A DNA stretch of 64,000 nt from positions 744,001-808,000 of the forward strand of contig JAFEDU010000001.1 in the NCBI GenBank assembly GCA_018241425.1, written 5' to 3'. The position numbers and the translations under genes were made by a program. The stretch's first letter is position 1. Every line of letters starts with the position of its first letter. A model generated the notes under the pieces. That model had not been told where the DNA came from, did not search any database, and saw only the letters and a list, made by a program, of their open reading frames with translations. This document shows positions 52,861 to 61,519 of the stretch, in pieces. Source of the stretch: Pseudomonadota bacterium (GTDB taxonomy: Bacteria > Pseudomonadota > Gammaproteobacteria > Steroidobacterales > Steroidobacteraceae).

Positions 52861-55320
52861 GTGAAGACGCATGTTCGGGTCCTTGTCATCGGCGGTGGCG
52901 TGGTCGGCGTAAGCACGCTCTATCACCTGACGAAGAAGGGCTGGAAGGACGTCGCGCTCATCGAGCGCACCGAGCTCACTGCCGGCTCGACCTGGCACGC
53001 CGCAGGGCTCCTGCCGCTCTTCAACATGAGCTACACCGTCGGCCAGCTCCACAAGTACTCGGTGGACCTCTACAAGCGCCTCCCCGGGGAGACTGGCCAG
53101 GACGTCAGCTTCCACGTCTCAGGCAACCTGCGCCTTGCGACCTGCAAGGCACGCATGGACGAGTACCAGAAGTACTGCGGCACGGCGAACACGATCGGCG
53201 TCCCGTTCGAGATCATCACCCCGGCGCGCGTCAAGGAGCTGTGGCCGCTCGCGGAGCTCGGCGGCAGCGGCGATACGCCGGCGATCATCGGCGCGCTCTA
53301 CCATCCTGATGACGGCCACATCGCGCCGGCCGACCTCACCATGGCGCTGCGCAAGGGCGCCCGCGCCGGCGGGGCGGAGATCTACGAACACACCGAGGCG
53401 CAGGCCATCGAGCGCACCCCTTCCGGCGAGTGGAAGGTCAAGACCTCCAAGGGCGACATCACCGCCGAGCACCTGGTGCTGGCTACCGGCAACTACGCCC
53501 GCCAGACCGGCCAGCTCCTCGGCCTCAACGTGCCGGCAATCCCCGTCGAGCACCAGTACATCGTCTATGACGAATCCCCGGAGCTGAAGGCATACCGCCA
53601 GAAGGGCGGCAAGGAGCTCGCGGTGCTGCGCGAGTCCGACGAGTCCTACTATCTGCGCGAGGAGCGCATGGGCTGGATCCTGGGCCCCTACGAGAAGGGG
53701 GCGCCGGCACGCTTCGCCGATGGCGTCCCGGACTGGTTCGGCCGCAGCCTCTTCCCGGGCGACCTCGATCGCCTGGTCCCCCACGTCGAGGCGGCGACCC
53801 GCCGCGTACCGGCGCTGGAGAACTGCGGCATCAAGGACATCGTGAACGGCCCGATCTCGTACACCCCGGACGGCAGCCCCCTCATAGGTCCCGCCTGGGG
53901 AGTACCGAACGTGTGGCTGAACGAAGGCCACAGCTTCGGCATCACCGCCGCCGGCGGCTCGGGATGGCAGCTCGCCGAATGGATCACGGAGGGCGAGCCG
54001 GGCATCGACATGCTCGCCGTCGACCCGCGGCGCTACGGCGCCTACACCAGCAAGCGCTACGTGGTGAAGAAGAACGAGGAGACCTACCGCAACGTCTTCA
54101 CGATCCACTTCCCGGACGAAGAGCGCCCGGACGCGCGCCCGGCCAAGACCAGTCCCGTGTACGACAAGCTGAGCGCCAAGGGCGCGGTCTGGGGCCAGCG
54201 CTACGGCTGGGAGCGGGCCACCTGGTTCGCCCCGCAGGGCGTCGCGCGCAAGGATGAGTGGAGCTTCCGCCGCAGCAACTACTTCCCTCACGTCGGGCGC
54301 GAAGTGCAGCTGATGCGCGAGCAGGTCGGCATCATCGACCTGACGCCCTTCACGAAGCACGAGGTGACCGGCCCCGGGGCCGAGGCCTGGCTCGACACCC
54401 TGGTCGCGAACAAGGTGCCGGCCAAGATCGGCCGCATGGCCCTGTCGCACGCGCTCACCCCGCGCGGCGGCATCCGCTCGGAGTTCACGATCACCAAGGT
54501 GGCCGACCAGCACTTCTACGTGGTCAGCGCCGGCGCGGCCGAGCGCTTCGACGGCGACTACCTGCAGAAGAAGCTGCCGCGCGACGGCTCGGTGTCGCTG
54601 CGCAACATCACCAACACCCGCGGCTGCTTCGTGGTCGCAGGTCCCAAGTCGCGTGCGGTGCTCACCCAGCTCACCGATACCCCGCTCGACAACGACAACT
54701 TCCCATGGCTCACGGCGCAGACCATCGAGGCGGCCCTCGCCGTCGACGTGTACGCGTTGCGCGTGAACTTCGTCGGCTCCCTGGGGTGGGAGCTGCACTT
54801 CCCGATCGAGTATGCGCACGGCCTGTTCGATGCGCTGTTCGAGGCCGGCGCGAGCCACGGCATCGGCATGGTCGGCATGCGCGCCATGGAGTCGCTGCGC
54901 ATGGAGAAGTCCTACCGGATGTGGGGCAGCGACATGACGCCGGACTACACGCCCTTCGAGGCGAGCCTGGACCGGTTCGTGCGCATGAAGAAGGGCACCT
55001 TCATCGGCAAGGAAGCGCTCGAGAAACAGCTGGCCGCGGGCGTACCGAACCGCTTCGTGACGCTCGAGGTGCACGGGGTCACCGACGCCGACCCGCTCGG
55101 CAACGAGCCGCTGTTCGACAAGAGCGGCAAGATGATCGGGCGCGCCACGTCCGGCTACTACGGCCACCACATCAAGAAGAGCCTGGCCATCGGCTACGTG
55201 AAGGCCGAGTACGCAGAGCCGGGGACGCCGCTGTCGATCCTGATCCTGGGCGAGCGGAAACAGGCCACGGTGCTGCGCGAGTCGCCCTACGACCCGGACA
55301 ACAACGACCTGAAGGCTTAA
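52861..55320 (+). CDS. Dimethylglycine/sarcosine dehydrogenase family protein
   Basis: 819 residues. N-terminal FAD domain RVLVIGGGVVGVSTLYHL followed by STWHAAGLLP, whose His is the covalent-FAD residue in mammalian DMGDH/SARDH. A GcvT-like C-terminal half (from about residue 430: FPHVGREVQLMREQVGIIDLTPF, FVGSLGWELHFPIEYAHGLFDALF). It would demethylate dimethylglycine to sarcosine, feeding SoxBDAG. GTG start with a GGAGA site. Substrate choice between dimethylglycine and sarcosine is inferred from context. Confidence 0.85.
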   Translation: MKTHVRVLVIGGGVVGVSTLYHLTKKGWKDVALIERTELTAGSTWHAAGLLPLFNMSYTVGQLHKYSVDLYKRLPGETGQDVSFHVSGNLRLATCKARMDEYQKYCGTANTIGVPFEIITPARVKELWPLAELGGSGDTPAIIGALYHPDDGHIAPADLTMALRKGARAGGAEIYEHTEAQAIERTPSGEWKVKTSKGDITAEHLVLATGNYARQTGQLLGLNVPAIPVEHQYIVYDESPELKAYRQKGGKELAVLRESDESYYLREERMGWILGPYEKGAPARFADGVPDWFGRSLFPGDLDRLVPHVEAATRRVPALENCGIKDIVNGPISYTPDGSPLIGPAWGVPNVWLNEGHSFGITAAGGSGWQLAEWITEGEPGIDMLAVDPRRYGAYTSKRYVVKKNEETYRNVFTIHFPDEERPDARPAKTSPVYDKLSAKGAVWGQRYGWERATWFAPQGVARKDEWSFRRSNYFPHVGREVQLMREQVGIIDLTPFTKHEVTGPGAEAWLDTLVANKVPAKIGRMALSHALTPRGGIRSEFTITKVADQHFYVVSAGAAERFDGDYLQKKLPRDGSVSLRNITNTRGCFVVAGPKSRAVLTQLTDTPLDNDNFPWLTAQTIEAALAVDVYALRVNFVGSLGWELHFPIEYAHGLFDALFEAGASHGIGMVGMRAMESLRMEKSYRMWGSDMTPDYTPFEASLDRFVRMKKGTFIGKEALEKQLAAGVPNRFVTLEVHGVTDADPLGNEPLFDKSGKMIGRATSGYYGHHIKKSLAIGYVKAEYAEPGTPLSILILGERKQATVLRESPYDPDNNDLKA

Positions 55321-55327
55321 GACCCGG

Positions 55328-55349
55328 GACGCCGCCTCACAGCGGCGTC
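55328..55349 (+). terminator. Hairpin between convergent genes
   Basis: GACGCCGC and GCGGCGTC with a 6-base loop, 8 bp after the dehydrogenase stop and overlapping the 3' end of the convergent lipoprotein gene. Possible terminator without T-run. Confidence 0.4.
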
Positions 55350-55801
55350 GACCACACCACCCGGGTGCAGTGCTCGGTCTTGTCGGCGATGCAGATCAGA
55401 TCGTGATCGCCGCCGGCGGCGGTGCGCCGGTGGGCGATGAAGTCCCAGGCCGGGTTCCAGTGCACGCCGCAATCCCCGTTCGGCCCCGGAAAGTTCATCG
55501 GCATCCCATAGCACCAGGTCGCCGGCCCCAGGGCCGCGACCAGCTCGGCCCGGCCGATGCCATTCAACGGCGTGAGCTTCGCCTGCAGGCAGGGCCAATT
55601 GCGCTGCGGCGGCTGGCCGGCATCGATCAGGTCAAGACAGGTCTTCAGCTGGTTCAGGAGCGCAGCCCGCCCGGGAGCGGAGCCGCCGTGCGGCGCTCCC
55701 GCACTGCACGCAGCGATGAGCGCTACGGTGGTGACGATGAGCGCGCGTCGCACCCGTTCTGCCGCACCGTCGGCTTTTGATGTCGTGATGATCAACGCCA
55801 T
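55337..55801 (-). CDS. Small lipoprotein of unknown function
   Basis: 154 residues with a lipoprotein signal (RALIVTTVALIAACSAG) after a 20-residue extension. The mature part has several Cys (KTCLDLIDAG, NWPCLQAK, TWCYGMPMN, GDCGVHW, LICIADKTEHC), suggesting disulfides. ATG 55801 has a good GAGGGG site; GTG 55753 is the alternative. No family recognised. Divergent from the alpha/beta hydrolase across two palindromic operators. Confidence 0.7.
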   Translation of the reverse strand: MALIITTSKADGAAERVRRALIVTTVALIAACSAGAPHGGSAPGRAALLNQLKTCLDLIDAGQPPQRNWPCLQAKLTPLNGIGRAELVAALGPATWCYGMPMNFPGPNGDCGVHWNPAWDFIAHRRTAAGGDHDLICIADKTEHCTRVVWSTPL

Positions 55802-55881
55802 GTCCCCTCACCTCTTCACAGAGACCGCGCGAGCGAAACGGGATTCTAAGGGGGCGCGCCGGGACTGCCGCGACCACGCCT

Positions 55882-55918
55882 TATACGGCCGTATAGTACT
55901 GATTTATATGGTCGTATA
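55882..55918. promoter_or_regulatory. Tandem palindromic operator (two 14-mers)
   Basis: TATACGGCCGTATA (55882-55895, a perfect palindrome) and TATATGGTCGTATA (55905-55918, near-perfect) are spaced 23 bp centre to centre, about two helical turns. They lie in the divergent region of the lipoprotein and hydrolase genes. The form suits a TetR-family dimer pair; the TetR at 59361-59996 is a candidate. Confidence 0.6.
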
Positions 55919-55986
55919 GTGTTGCGGCCACCAGAGGCGCTATATATTATCGATGGCATAATATTAAGCACGGGCGCAAAGACCGC

Positions 55987-56949
55987 GTGTCATCCAGGCT
56001 CGAAACGGGTCTTGTCTCAAAGGCGGCCGCACTGCTGGCGGCGGCCCTCCTCGTCACCCTTTCACTGGCCCGCCCGGCGCTGTGCGCGCCCAAGCCCATC
56101 GACCTCGACACCTTCGATGCGCTGAAGAAAGAGGTGCGCCTCCCGAACGGCGAGACCCTCGCCTATGTGCCGCTCGGCAATCCGCACGGGCAGCCGGTCA
56201 TCCTGATCCACGGCTACACCGACAACGCACGCGACTGGGTGCCGCTGGTGCCGTACCTCGACCCGAAGCTGCGCCTGATACTCGTGGACATCCGCGGCCA
56301 CGGTGCCTCGTCCAAGCCCGAGTGCTGTTACACCCGCTACGACTTCGCCTACGACGTGAAGCTGCTCATGGATGCGCTCCACGTGCAGCGCGCCGACATC
56401 GTGGGGCACTCCCTCGGCAGCATCATTGCGCAGACCTTCGCGGAAGCCTGGCCGGAGCACACCGGCCACGTCGTGCTGATCGCCTCCACCGGCGGCCACC
56501 GCGCGGGCACGATGCCCAGGAAGCCCGCCTACGATTTCGCCAGCGAGATCCGCAAGCTCAAGGAGCCGATCGATCCGGACTCGCCGTTCATGGTCGAGTG
56601 GTGGTCCTCGCCCACTCCGGTCGATGCGGACTTCCTCAGGCGCCAGCGCAAGGATGCCGCGGCCATCCCGCTACGGGTGTGGCTCGCGGTGCTCGACCAG
56701 GGCGTGACGGACGCCGACCTGCAGCGCACGTTGCCGAAGCTTGCTTCACCCACGCTCCTGATCTGGGGGTCCAAGGACCCGATCATGCAGGATGAGGTGC
56801 GCCAGACACTCATCGAGGCCCTGCCCCACGCGCAGGTGAAGATCCTCGCGGGCCTGGGGCACAACCCGTTCTGGGAAGACCCGGCGGCCTGCGCCGCCCT
56901 CATCAACGCTTTCCTGGCCGCAGCGCCCCAGGGTGCTGCGACCCACTAG
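55987..56949 (+). CDS. Exported alpha/beta hydrolase
   Basis: 320 residues: signal peptide ending ARPALCA, then ILIHGYTDNARDWVPL, VDIRGHGASSKP, nucleophile elbow VGHSLGSI near residue 140, Asp in IWGSKDPIM and His in LGHNPFWED. Full catalytic triad. Substrate unknown. GTG 55987 start. Followed after 46 bp by a TonB receptor, with which it may act on an imported compound. Confidence 0.87.
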   Translation: MSSRLETGLVSKAAALLAAALLVTLSLARPALCAPKPIDLDTFDALKKEVRLPNGETLAYVPLGNPHGQPVILIHGYTDNARDWVPLVPYLDPKLRLILVDIRGHGASSKPECCYTRYDFAYDVKLLMDALHVQRADIVGHSLGSIIAQTFAEAWPEHTGHVVLIASTGGHRAGTMPRKPAYDFASEIRKLKEPIDPDSPFMVEWWSSPTPVDADFLRRQRKDAAAIPLRVWLAVLDQGVTDADLQRTLPKLASPTLLIWGSKDPIMQDEVRQTLIEALPHAQVKILAGLGHNPFWEDPAACAALINAFLAAAPQGAATH

Positions 56950-56995
56950 CCGGCTGCGCTCAATTCCAAATCGACCGATGCAGGGGAGTTTCAAC

Positions 56996-59335
56996 ATGAA
57001 GTCGATGACAGTTGTCAGGGGTCTGTACGGCGCAGTTCTCGCCGCGTTCGGGGCGCTGAGCCTCACCGTCGGCGCACCGGCGGCCGCCCAGGAGCAGGCC
57101 GCGAGCGAGAGCTCCGGCCCGATCGAGACCATCGTCGTCAGCGCCAGAAAGCGCGAGGAATCGATCGCCGCGGTGCCGACCAGCATCACCGCCTTCACCG
57201 CCGAGACGCTCAAGGACTACAACATCGAGTCCTTCGGCGACTACGCCAGCAAGACTCCCAACATGTCCTTCAGCTACGGCGGCGGCCCGACGGGCATCGC
57301 CGATGCGCGCACCATCGCCATCCGCGGCATCACCGGGCAGAACCTGTTTGGCACCGCCGGCGCCACCGGCTTCTACATCGACGACACCCCGGTGCCGGGC
57401 TCGATTGACCCGCGCGTCGTTGATCTCGCAAGCATCGAGGTGCTGAAGGGTCCACAGGGCACCCTCTACGGCGAGAGCTCCCTCGGCGGCAACGTGCGCC
57501 TCATCACTCACCAGCCGAACCTCACCGAGAATGGCTACGGCCTCATGGGCGAGCTCGGCGCGACCTCCGGTGGCGGCAGTGCCGACGGCGGTGGCAACCT
57601 CATCGGCAACATCGTGCTGGTGCCGGGCACCGCGGCGCTGCGCGTGGTCCTGTTCGGCAACCACGATGCGGGCTACCTCACCCGCACCTACCCGTCCGAC
57701 CCCAACAGCGCGTGCGCCGGAGACCCGTTCGCGAGCTGCGCGCGCACCAGCGTCGGTGACCAGGGTGCCATGGCCGCGTACGGCGGCTCGGCAGCTCTCC
57801 TGTGGAAGTTCACCGACGCGCTCGACGTGAAGCTGCGCGTCATGTTCCAGGACTCGACCGACCACGGGTTCCCGACCGCATTCGCGCCGCTCCCGGGCTT
57901 CAGCCCGCAGTACACCATCGACCGTGCCTTCAACGTGCAATCGCATGCGTCCGACTCCTGGACGATGCCGACGCTCGACATCAAGTACTCCGGCTCCGGC
58001 TGGCAGATCGTGTGGGCGAACAGCTACTTCTACCGTCACACGCAGGATGTGGAGGACTCCAGCTACGGCACGCAGCAGGTGCTCAACGGCTACTACCAGG
58101 TGGTCGGGCTCCCCTCGCAGCCCTACCTGTGGGACGGCGAGCACCACCACGACCAGGTCTCGAGCGAGCTGCGCTACTCCTTCGATCCCATCCACAACGT
58201 GAGCGGCACCTTCGGCCTCTACTACGCCAATACCCACTCGCGCTTCACGATCCCGCCGACCTACGCCCAGGGCCTGACCAACGCCACGGTCGACGGCGCG
58301 CAGGCCTGGCCGACGGACGAGATCTGGACGCAGACCAACCCGGGCACGCAGGAGGACAAGTCGATCTTCGGCGAGCTGTACTGGAAGTTCCTGCCCAGCC
58401 TCACGGCCACCTTCGGGGCGCGCGGCTACTGGCTCAACCAGACGACCGACTACACCGCCGACGGCTTCATGAACTTCGGGCCCACCCCGAGCGCGCCGCA
58501 GTCCAACAGCCAGAGCGGGATCAACCCCAAGGCGGCGCTCTCCTTCCAGGCGAGCGACGAGGTGATGGTGTACGGCTCGGCCTCCAAGGGCTTTCGCGCC
58601 GGCGGTGCCCAGCCGTTCCTCACCTTCTGCGAACAGCCGGGACTGCCGGTCGATGCCATCACGCACCTGAAGTCCGACACCCTGTGGACCTACGAGGTGG
58701 GCACCAAGGTGCAGCTGCCGCGCTTCCTGATCTCGGCGGCGGCCTACGACATCGAGTGGAGCAACCTGCAGCAACAGGTCGGTCTTGCCTGCGGCTACTA
58801 CCTGCAGGTCAATGGCGGCAAGGCGCGCATCCGTGGCGGTGAGATCGAGGCGAATGGCCGCATCGTCGGGGGACTGAACTTCCGGCTCGGCCTCGGGTAC
58901 GAGGACACCAACGTCACCGACCCGGGCGCGCTCGGCAGCCTCGGCGTGCTCGCCGGATCGCGCATCAGCGGCGTGCCGGCCTTCACCGGTTCGGTCGGCG
59001 CGGTGTATTCGCAGCCGATCACCTCGGGCGGCACCGACGGCTTCCTCTCGGCAGACTACAGCTACACCGGCAACAGCGTGGCGCTCCTGGTGGGCGGCGC
59101 CGGATCGGAGGCCACGCGCGCGGGCTACTCGCTGCTGAACGCTCGCGTCGGCGTCAGCCACGGGTTGCAGGAGCTGGCGCTCAACTTCCGCAACATCACC
59201 AATTCCAAGCCGAACCTGGGTGACATCGGCTACGTGGGTTACGCGCAGTACAACCAGGCGGGCAACGTGATCCCGCAGGCGGCGACGCTGCAGCCGTTCA
59301 CCGTGACGTTGCAGTACACCAAGTCGATCCAGTAG
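56996..59335 (+). CDS. TonB-dependent outer-membrane receptor
   Basis: About 779 residues: signal peptide (VGAPAAAQE), TonB-box/plug start ETIVVSARKREESIAAVPTS, IAIRGITGQNLFG, ASIEVLKGPQGTLYGESSLGGNVRLIT, then barrel strands. It ends QYTKSIQ without the usual terminal aromatic residue, though FTVTLQY lies just before. ATG 56996 has GGGGAG upstream. Groups with the hydrolase before it and the TetR/NCS1 pair after it. Confidence 0.92.
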   Translation: MKSMTVVRGLYGAVLAAFGALSLTVGAPAAAQEQAASESSGPIETIVVSARKREESIAAVPTSITAFTAETLKDYNIESFGDYASKTPNMSFSYGGGPTGIADARTIAIRGITGQNLFGTAGATGFYIDDTPVPGSIDPRVVDLASIEVLKGPQGTLYGESSLGGNVRLITHQPNLTENGYGLMGELGATSGGGSADGGGNLIGNIVLVPGTAALRVVLFGNHDAGYLTRTYPSDPNSACAGDPFASCARTSVGDQGAMAAYGGSAALLWKFTDALDVKLRVMFQDSTDHGFPTAFAPLPGFSPQYTIDRAFNVQSHASDSWTMPTLDIKYSGSGWQIVWANSYFYRHTQDVEDSSYGTQQVLNGYYQVVGLPSQPYLWDGEHHHDQVSSELRYSFDPIHNVSGTFGLYYANTHSRFTIPPTYAQGLTNATVDGAQAWPTDEIWTQTNPGTQEDKSIFGELYWKFLPSLTATFGARGYWLNQTTDYTADGFMNFGPTPSAPQSNSQSGINPKAALSFQASDEVMVYGSASKGFRAGGAQPFLTFCEQPGLPVDAITHLKSDTLWTYEVGTKVQLPRFLISAAAYDIEWSNLQQQVGLACGYYLQVNGGKARIRGGEIEANGRIVGGLNFRLGLGYEDTNVTDPGALGSLGVLAGSRISGVPAFTGSVGAVYSQPITSGGTDGFLSADYSYTGNSVALLVGGAGSEATRAGYSLLNARVGVSHGLQELALNFRNITNSKPNLGDIGYVGYAQYNQAGNVIPQAATLQPFTVTLQYTKSIQ

Positions 59336-59340
59336 CGGGC

Positions 59341-59375
59341 GCTGCGGGCGCCTGAGCGGTTCAGGTGCCCGCAGC
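59341..59375 (+). terminator. Terminator-like 15-bp hairpin after TonB receptor 2
   Basis: Arms GCTGCGGGCGCCTGA and TCAGGTGCCCGCAGC pair with one G-T wobble around a 5-base loop. The stem starts 5 bp after the receptor stop, and its right arm reaches into the TetR stop codon, so it can serve the rightward transcript. Confidence 0.6.
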
Positions 59376-59996
59376 CCTGCGGGTGGCCCCGGCGTTGTGC
59401 ATCGCCCAGCCGTGCAGCAGCGCCAGCTGCAGGCGCAACTGCTCGACCTGCCGCTCCGCCGGCCAGTCGCCTGAATTGGCCACCGCGCCGGCGGTGAGAC
59501 CGTTGATGAAGGTCACGAGCGAGCGTAGCACCTGCTCGCGCACCGGCTCCGGCCACGCCTCCCACTCGGCCCAGCACTGAGCGAGGCAGCGCTCGAACAG
59601 CCGCAGGTACTCCTTGTGCACCCAGCTGTTGATGCGCTTCAGGCGCCTGTCGGTGCTCACCTGGCCCCAGAACGTGGTCCAGAACGCGCACTCGGTGCGT
59701 CGGTGCTCGTCCACGGGCAGCGCCTCGGTGAGCAGTGCCAGAAGGTCCGGGCGCGCGCCGCCGGGATCCTCGGGCTGCGTAAGGCGCTCGTCGATGCGCC
59801 TGAGGATCAGGCGCAGCGCCGCGATGACGATGTCCTGCTTGCTGTCGAAGTAGTGCGCCAGCATGCCGGTCGTGTAGCCGGCGCCGCGCGCGATGCGCAC
59901 CATGCTCGCCTTCTCGAAGCCGTGCTCGGCCACCACCTTGCAGGCGACCAGGGCGATCTCGTCGCGGCGTTCGTCGTGGTCCACGATCTTGGGCAT
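59361..59996 (-). CDS. BetI-like TetR-family regulator
   Basis: 211 residues. HTH SMVRIARGAGYTTGMLAHYFDSK (about residues 30-52). The C-terminal part TECAFWTTFWGQVSTD and FINGLTAGAVA resembles the BetI/TetR_C_6 ligand domain. Follows the NCS1 permease by 8 bp in an operon; convergent with TonB receptor 2. Ligand unknown; a quaternary amine or nucleobase-like compound is an inference from its relatives and neighbours. Confidence 0.87.
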   Translation of the reverse strand: MPKIVDHDERRDEIALVACKVVAEHGFEKASMVRIARGAGYTTGMLAHYFDSKQDIVIAALRLILRRIDERLTQPEDPGGARPDLLALLTEALPVDEHRRTECAFWTTFWGQVSTDRRLKRINSWVHKEYLRLFERCLAQCWAEWEAWPEPVREQVLRSLVTFINGLTAGAVANSGDWPAERQVEQLRLQLALLHGWAMHNAGATRRAAGT

Positions 59997-60004
59997 GGCG
60001 GCGG

Positions 60005-61441
60005 CTAAGTCCTGGCGGCGGGGCGCAGGCCCTGTTCCTCGAGTCCCGCATCGGCCGCCGCGGCCCGGGCTTCCTCGGACTTGAGGTCAAAGCCGCGGTA
60101 GGCCCACAGGTACACCGCCGCGGACACCGGCAGCCCGATGAGCATGGCAATATCGGCACCGCCGAGCGCCCGCGCCACCGGGCCCTTCCACTCGTCGGTG
60201 ACGAAGAACGGCACCATGGCGACGAACCCTACGAGGTAGGCGGCGAGCCCGCGCCAGTTCCAGCGCCCGTACATGCCATCCGGGTTGAAGATCTCGCGGA
60301 TCGAGTAGTGGCCCTTGCGCACCACGTAGAAGTCCACGAGGTTGATCGCCGTCCACGGCGTGAAGAGGTACAGCAGGACCGACAGCAGGTCGGAGAAGCG
60401 CGCGCCGAAGCTGCTGGAGGAGGCGAGCGCGATCGAGGTGCTCGCGACGAACGCTATGCCCAAGGTCACCATGCGCTTGGTCACCGTGCTGCGGATCGGC
60501 TTCAGGGTATCGGCGACGCTCAGGAGGGTGAGCGAGGCCCCGTAGAAATTGAGGGTCGAAACGCATACCAGCCCCAGTACCGCACCGACCAGCAGCACCT
60601 TGCCGAAGCCCGGGAACAGCTGGTCGGCGGCTGCCTCCATGGCGGCCGCCATCTCGAGCTTCGGGGCAAAGGCCGCAGCGGCCGTCCCCACGAGCATCAT
60701 CCAGGCCCCGCCGATCAGCGCGCCGAGATAGGTCCACCAGAACGACTCGCGCACGCCGACGTCACGTGGCAGGTAGCGCGAATAGTCCGAGACATAGATC
60801 GACCAGCTGAGCTGGTAGGAGGCGGCCGCGAACAGCTGGGCGAGGAAGGGAACGCCCTTGAAGCCGGCCGGATCCCACTGCTGTGCGGGGAACTTGAGCA
60901 CCAGCGCCCCGCCGACCGTGAACACGACCAGGATCGCGATCATGAGGTACGCAAAGCCGCGCTGCGCGAGGTGGATCTTGTCGTAGCCGATTGCGGCGAG
61001 CACCAGGGCGAAGAGCGCGAAGACGGTAATCGCCGTGGGCGACGTCGCCGCGATGTGCGGGTAGAGCTGGTGGATTGCCTGGCCAGCCAGCACCTGGTTG
61101 AAGGCGTTGTAGCCGATGTAGGAAACCATCGCCACGCCCCACACCAGGAGCGCCCCGGTGTAACCGAACTGGGGGCGCGACTGGATCATCTGCGGGAGGC
61201 CGAGCTGCGGTCCCTGAGTCGAGTGGAAGGCCATGAAGAAGGTGCCGAGCAGGCACCCGAGGATGACTGCGACCGAGGTCCACAGGAGGTTGCCGCCCAT
61301 GGTGATGCCGAGGACCCCGACCGCCACCGTCGCCATGTGGGCATCGCCGGCGAACCACACGGGCCACAGGTGCCAGACCTTGCCGTGGCGCTCGGCGAGC
61401 GGAACGTAGTCAATCGAGCGGGATTCGAGCAGATTCGCCAT
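60005..61441 (-). CDS. NCS1-family cytosine/purine-type permease
   Basis: 478 residues with about 12 membrane helices. GNLLWTSVAVILGCLLGTFFMAFHSTQGPQLGLPQMIQSR-type helices 1-3, VSYIGYNAFNQVLAG, SYQLSWSIYVSDYSRYLP, FTPWTAINLVDFYVVRKGHYSI are NCS1 hallmarks. Cation symporter for nucleobases, allantoin, hydantoins or vitamins; the exact substrate cannot be read. Operon with the BetI-like TetR gene. An AT-rich upstream region (TTATTTAATAATTA) probably holds the promoter. Confidence 0.88.
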   Translation of the reverse strand: MANLLESRSIDYVPLAERHGKVWHLWPVWFAGDAHMATVAVGVLGITMGGNLLWTSVAVILGCLLGTFFMAFHSTQGPQLGLPQMIQSRPQFGYTGALLVWGVAMVSYIGYNAFNQVLAGQAIHQLYPHIAATSPTAITVFALFALVLAAIGYDKIHLAQRGFAYLMIAILVVFTVGGALVLKFPAQQWDPAGFKGVPFLAQLFAAASYQLSWSIYVSDYSRYLPRDVGVRESFWWTYLGALIGGAWMMLVGTAAAAFAPKLEMAAAMEAAADQLFPGFGKVLLVGAVLGLVCVSTLNFYGASLTLLSVADTLKPIRSTVTKRMVTLGIAFVASTSIALASSSSFGARFSDLLSVLLYLFTPWTAINLVDFYVVRKGHYSIREIFNPDGMYGRWNWRGLAAYLVGFVAMVPFFVTDEWKGPVARALGGADIAMLIGLPVSAAVYLWAYRGFDLKSEEARAAAADAGLEEQGLRPAART

Positions 61442-61519
61442 CGCGGATTCTTGGCCCGTTATTTAATAATTATGGGGCCAACATTACAGCAAAGCGGCGC
61501 GCTGGGCGCATCTCGACGG

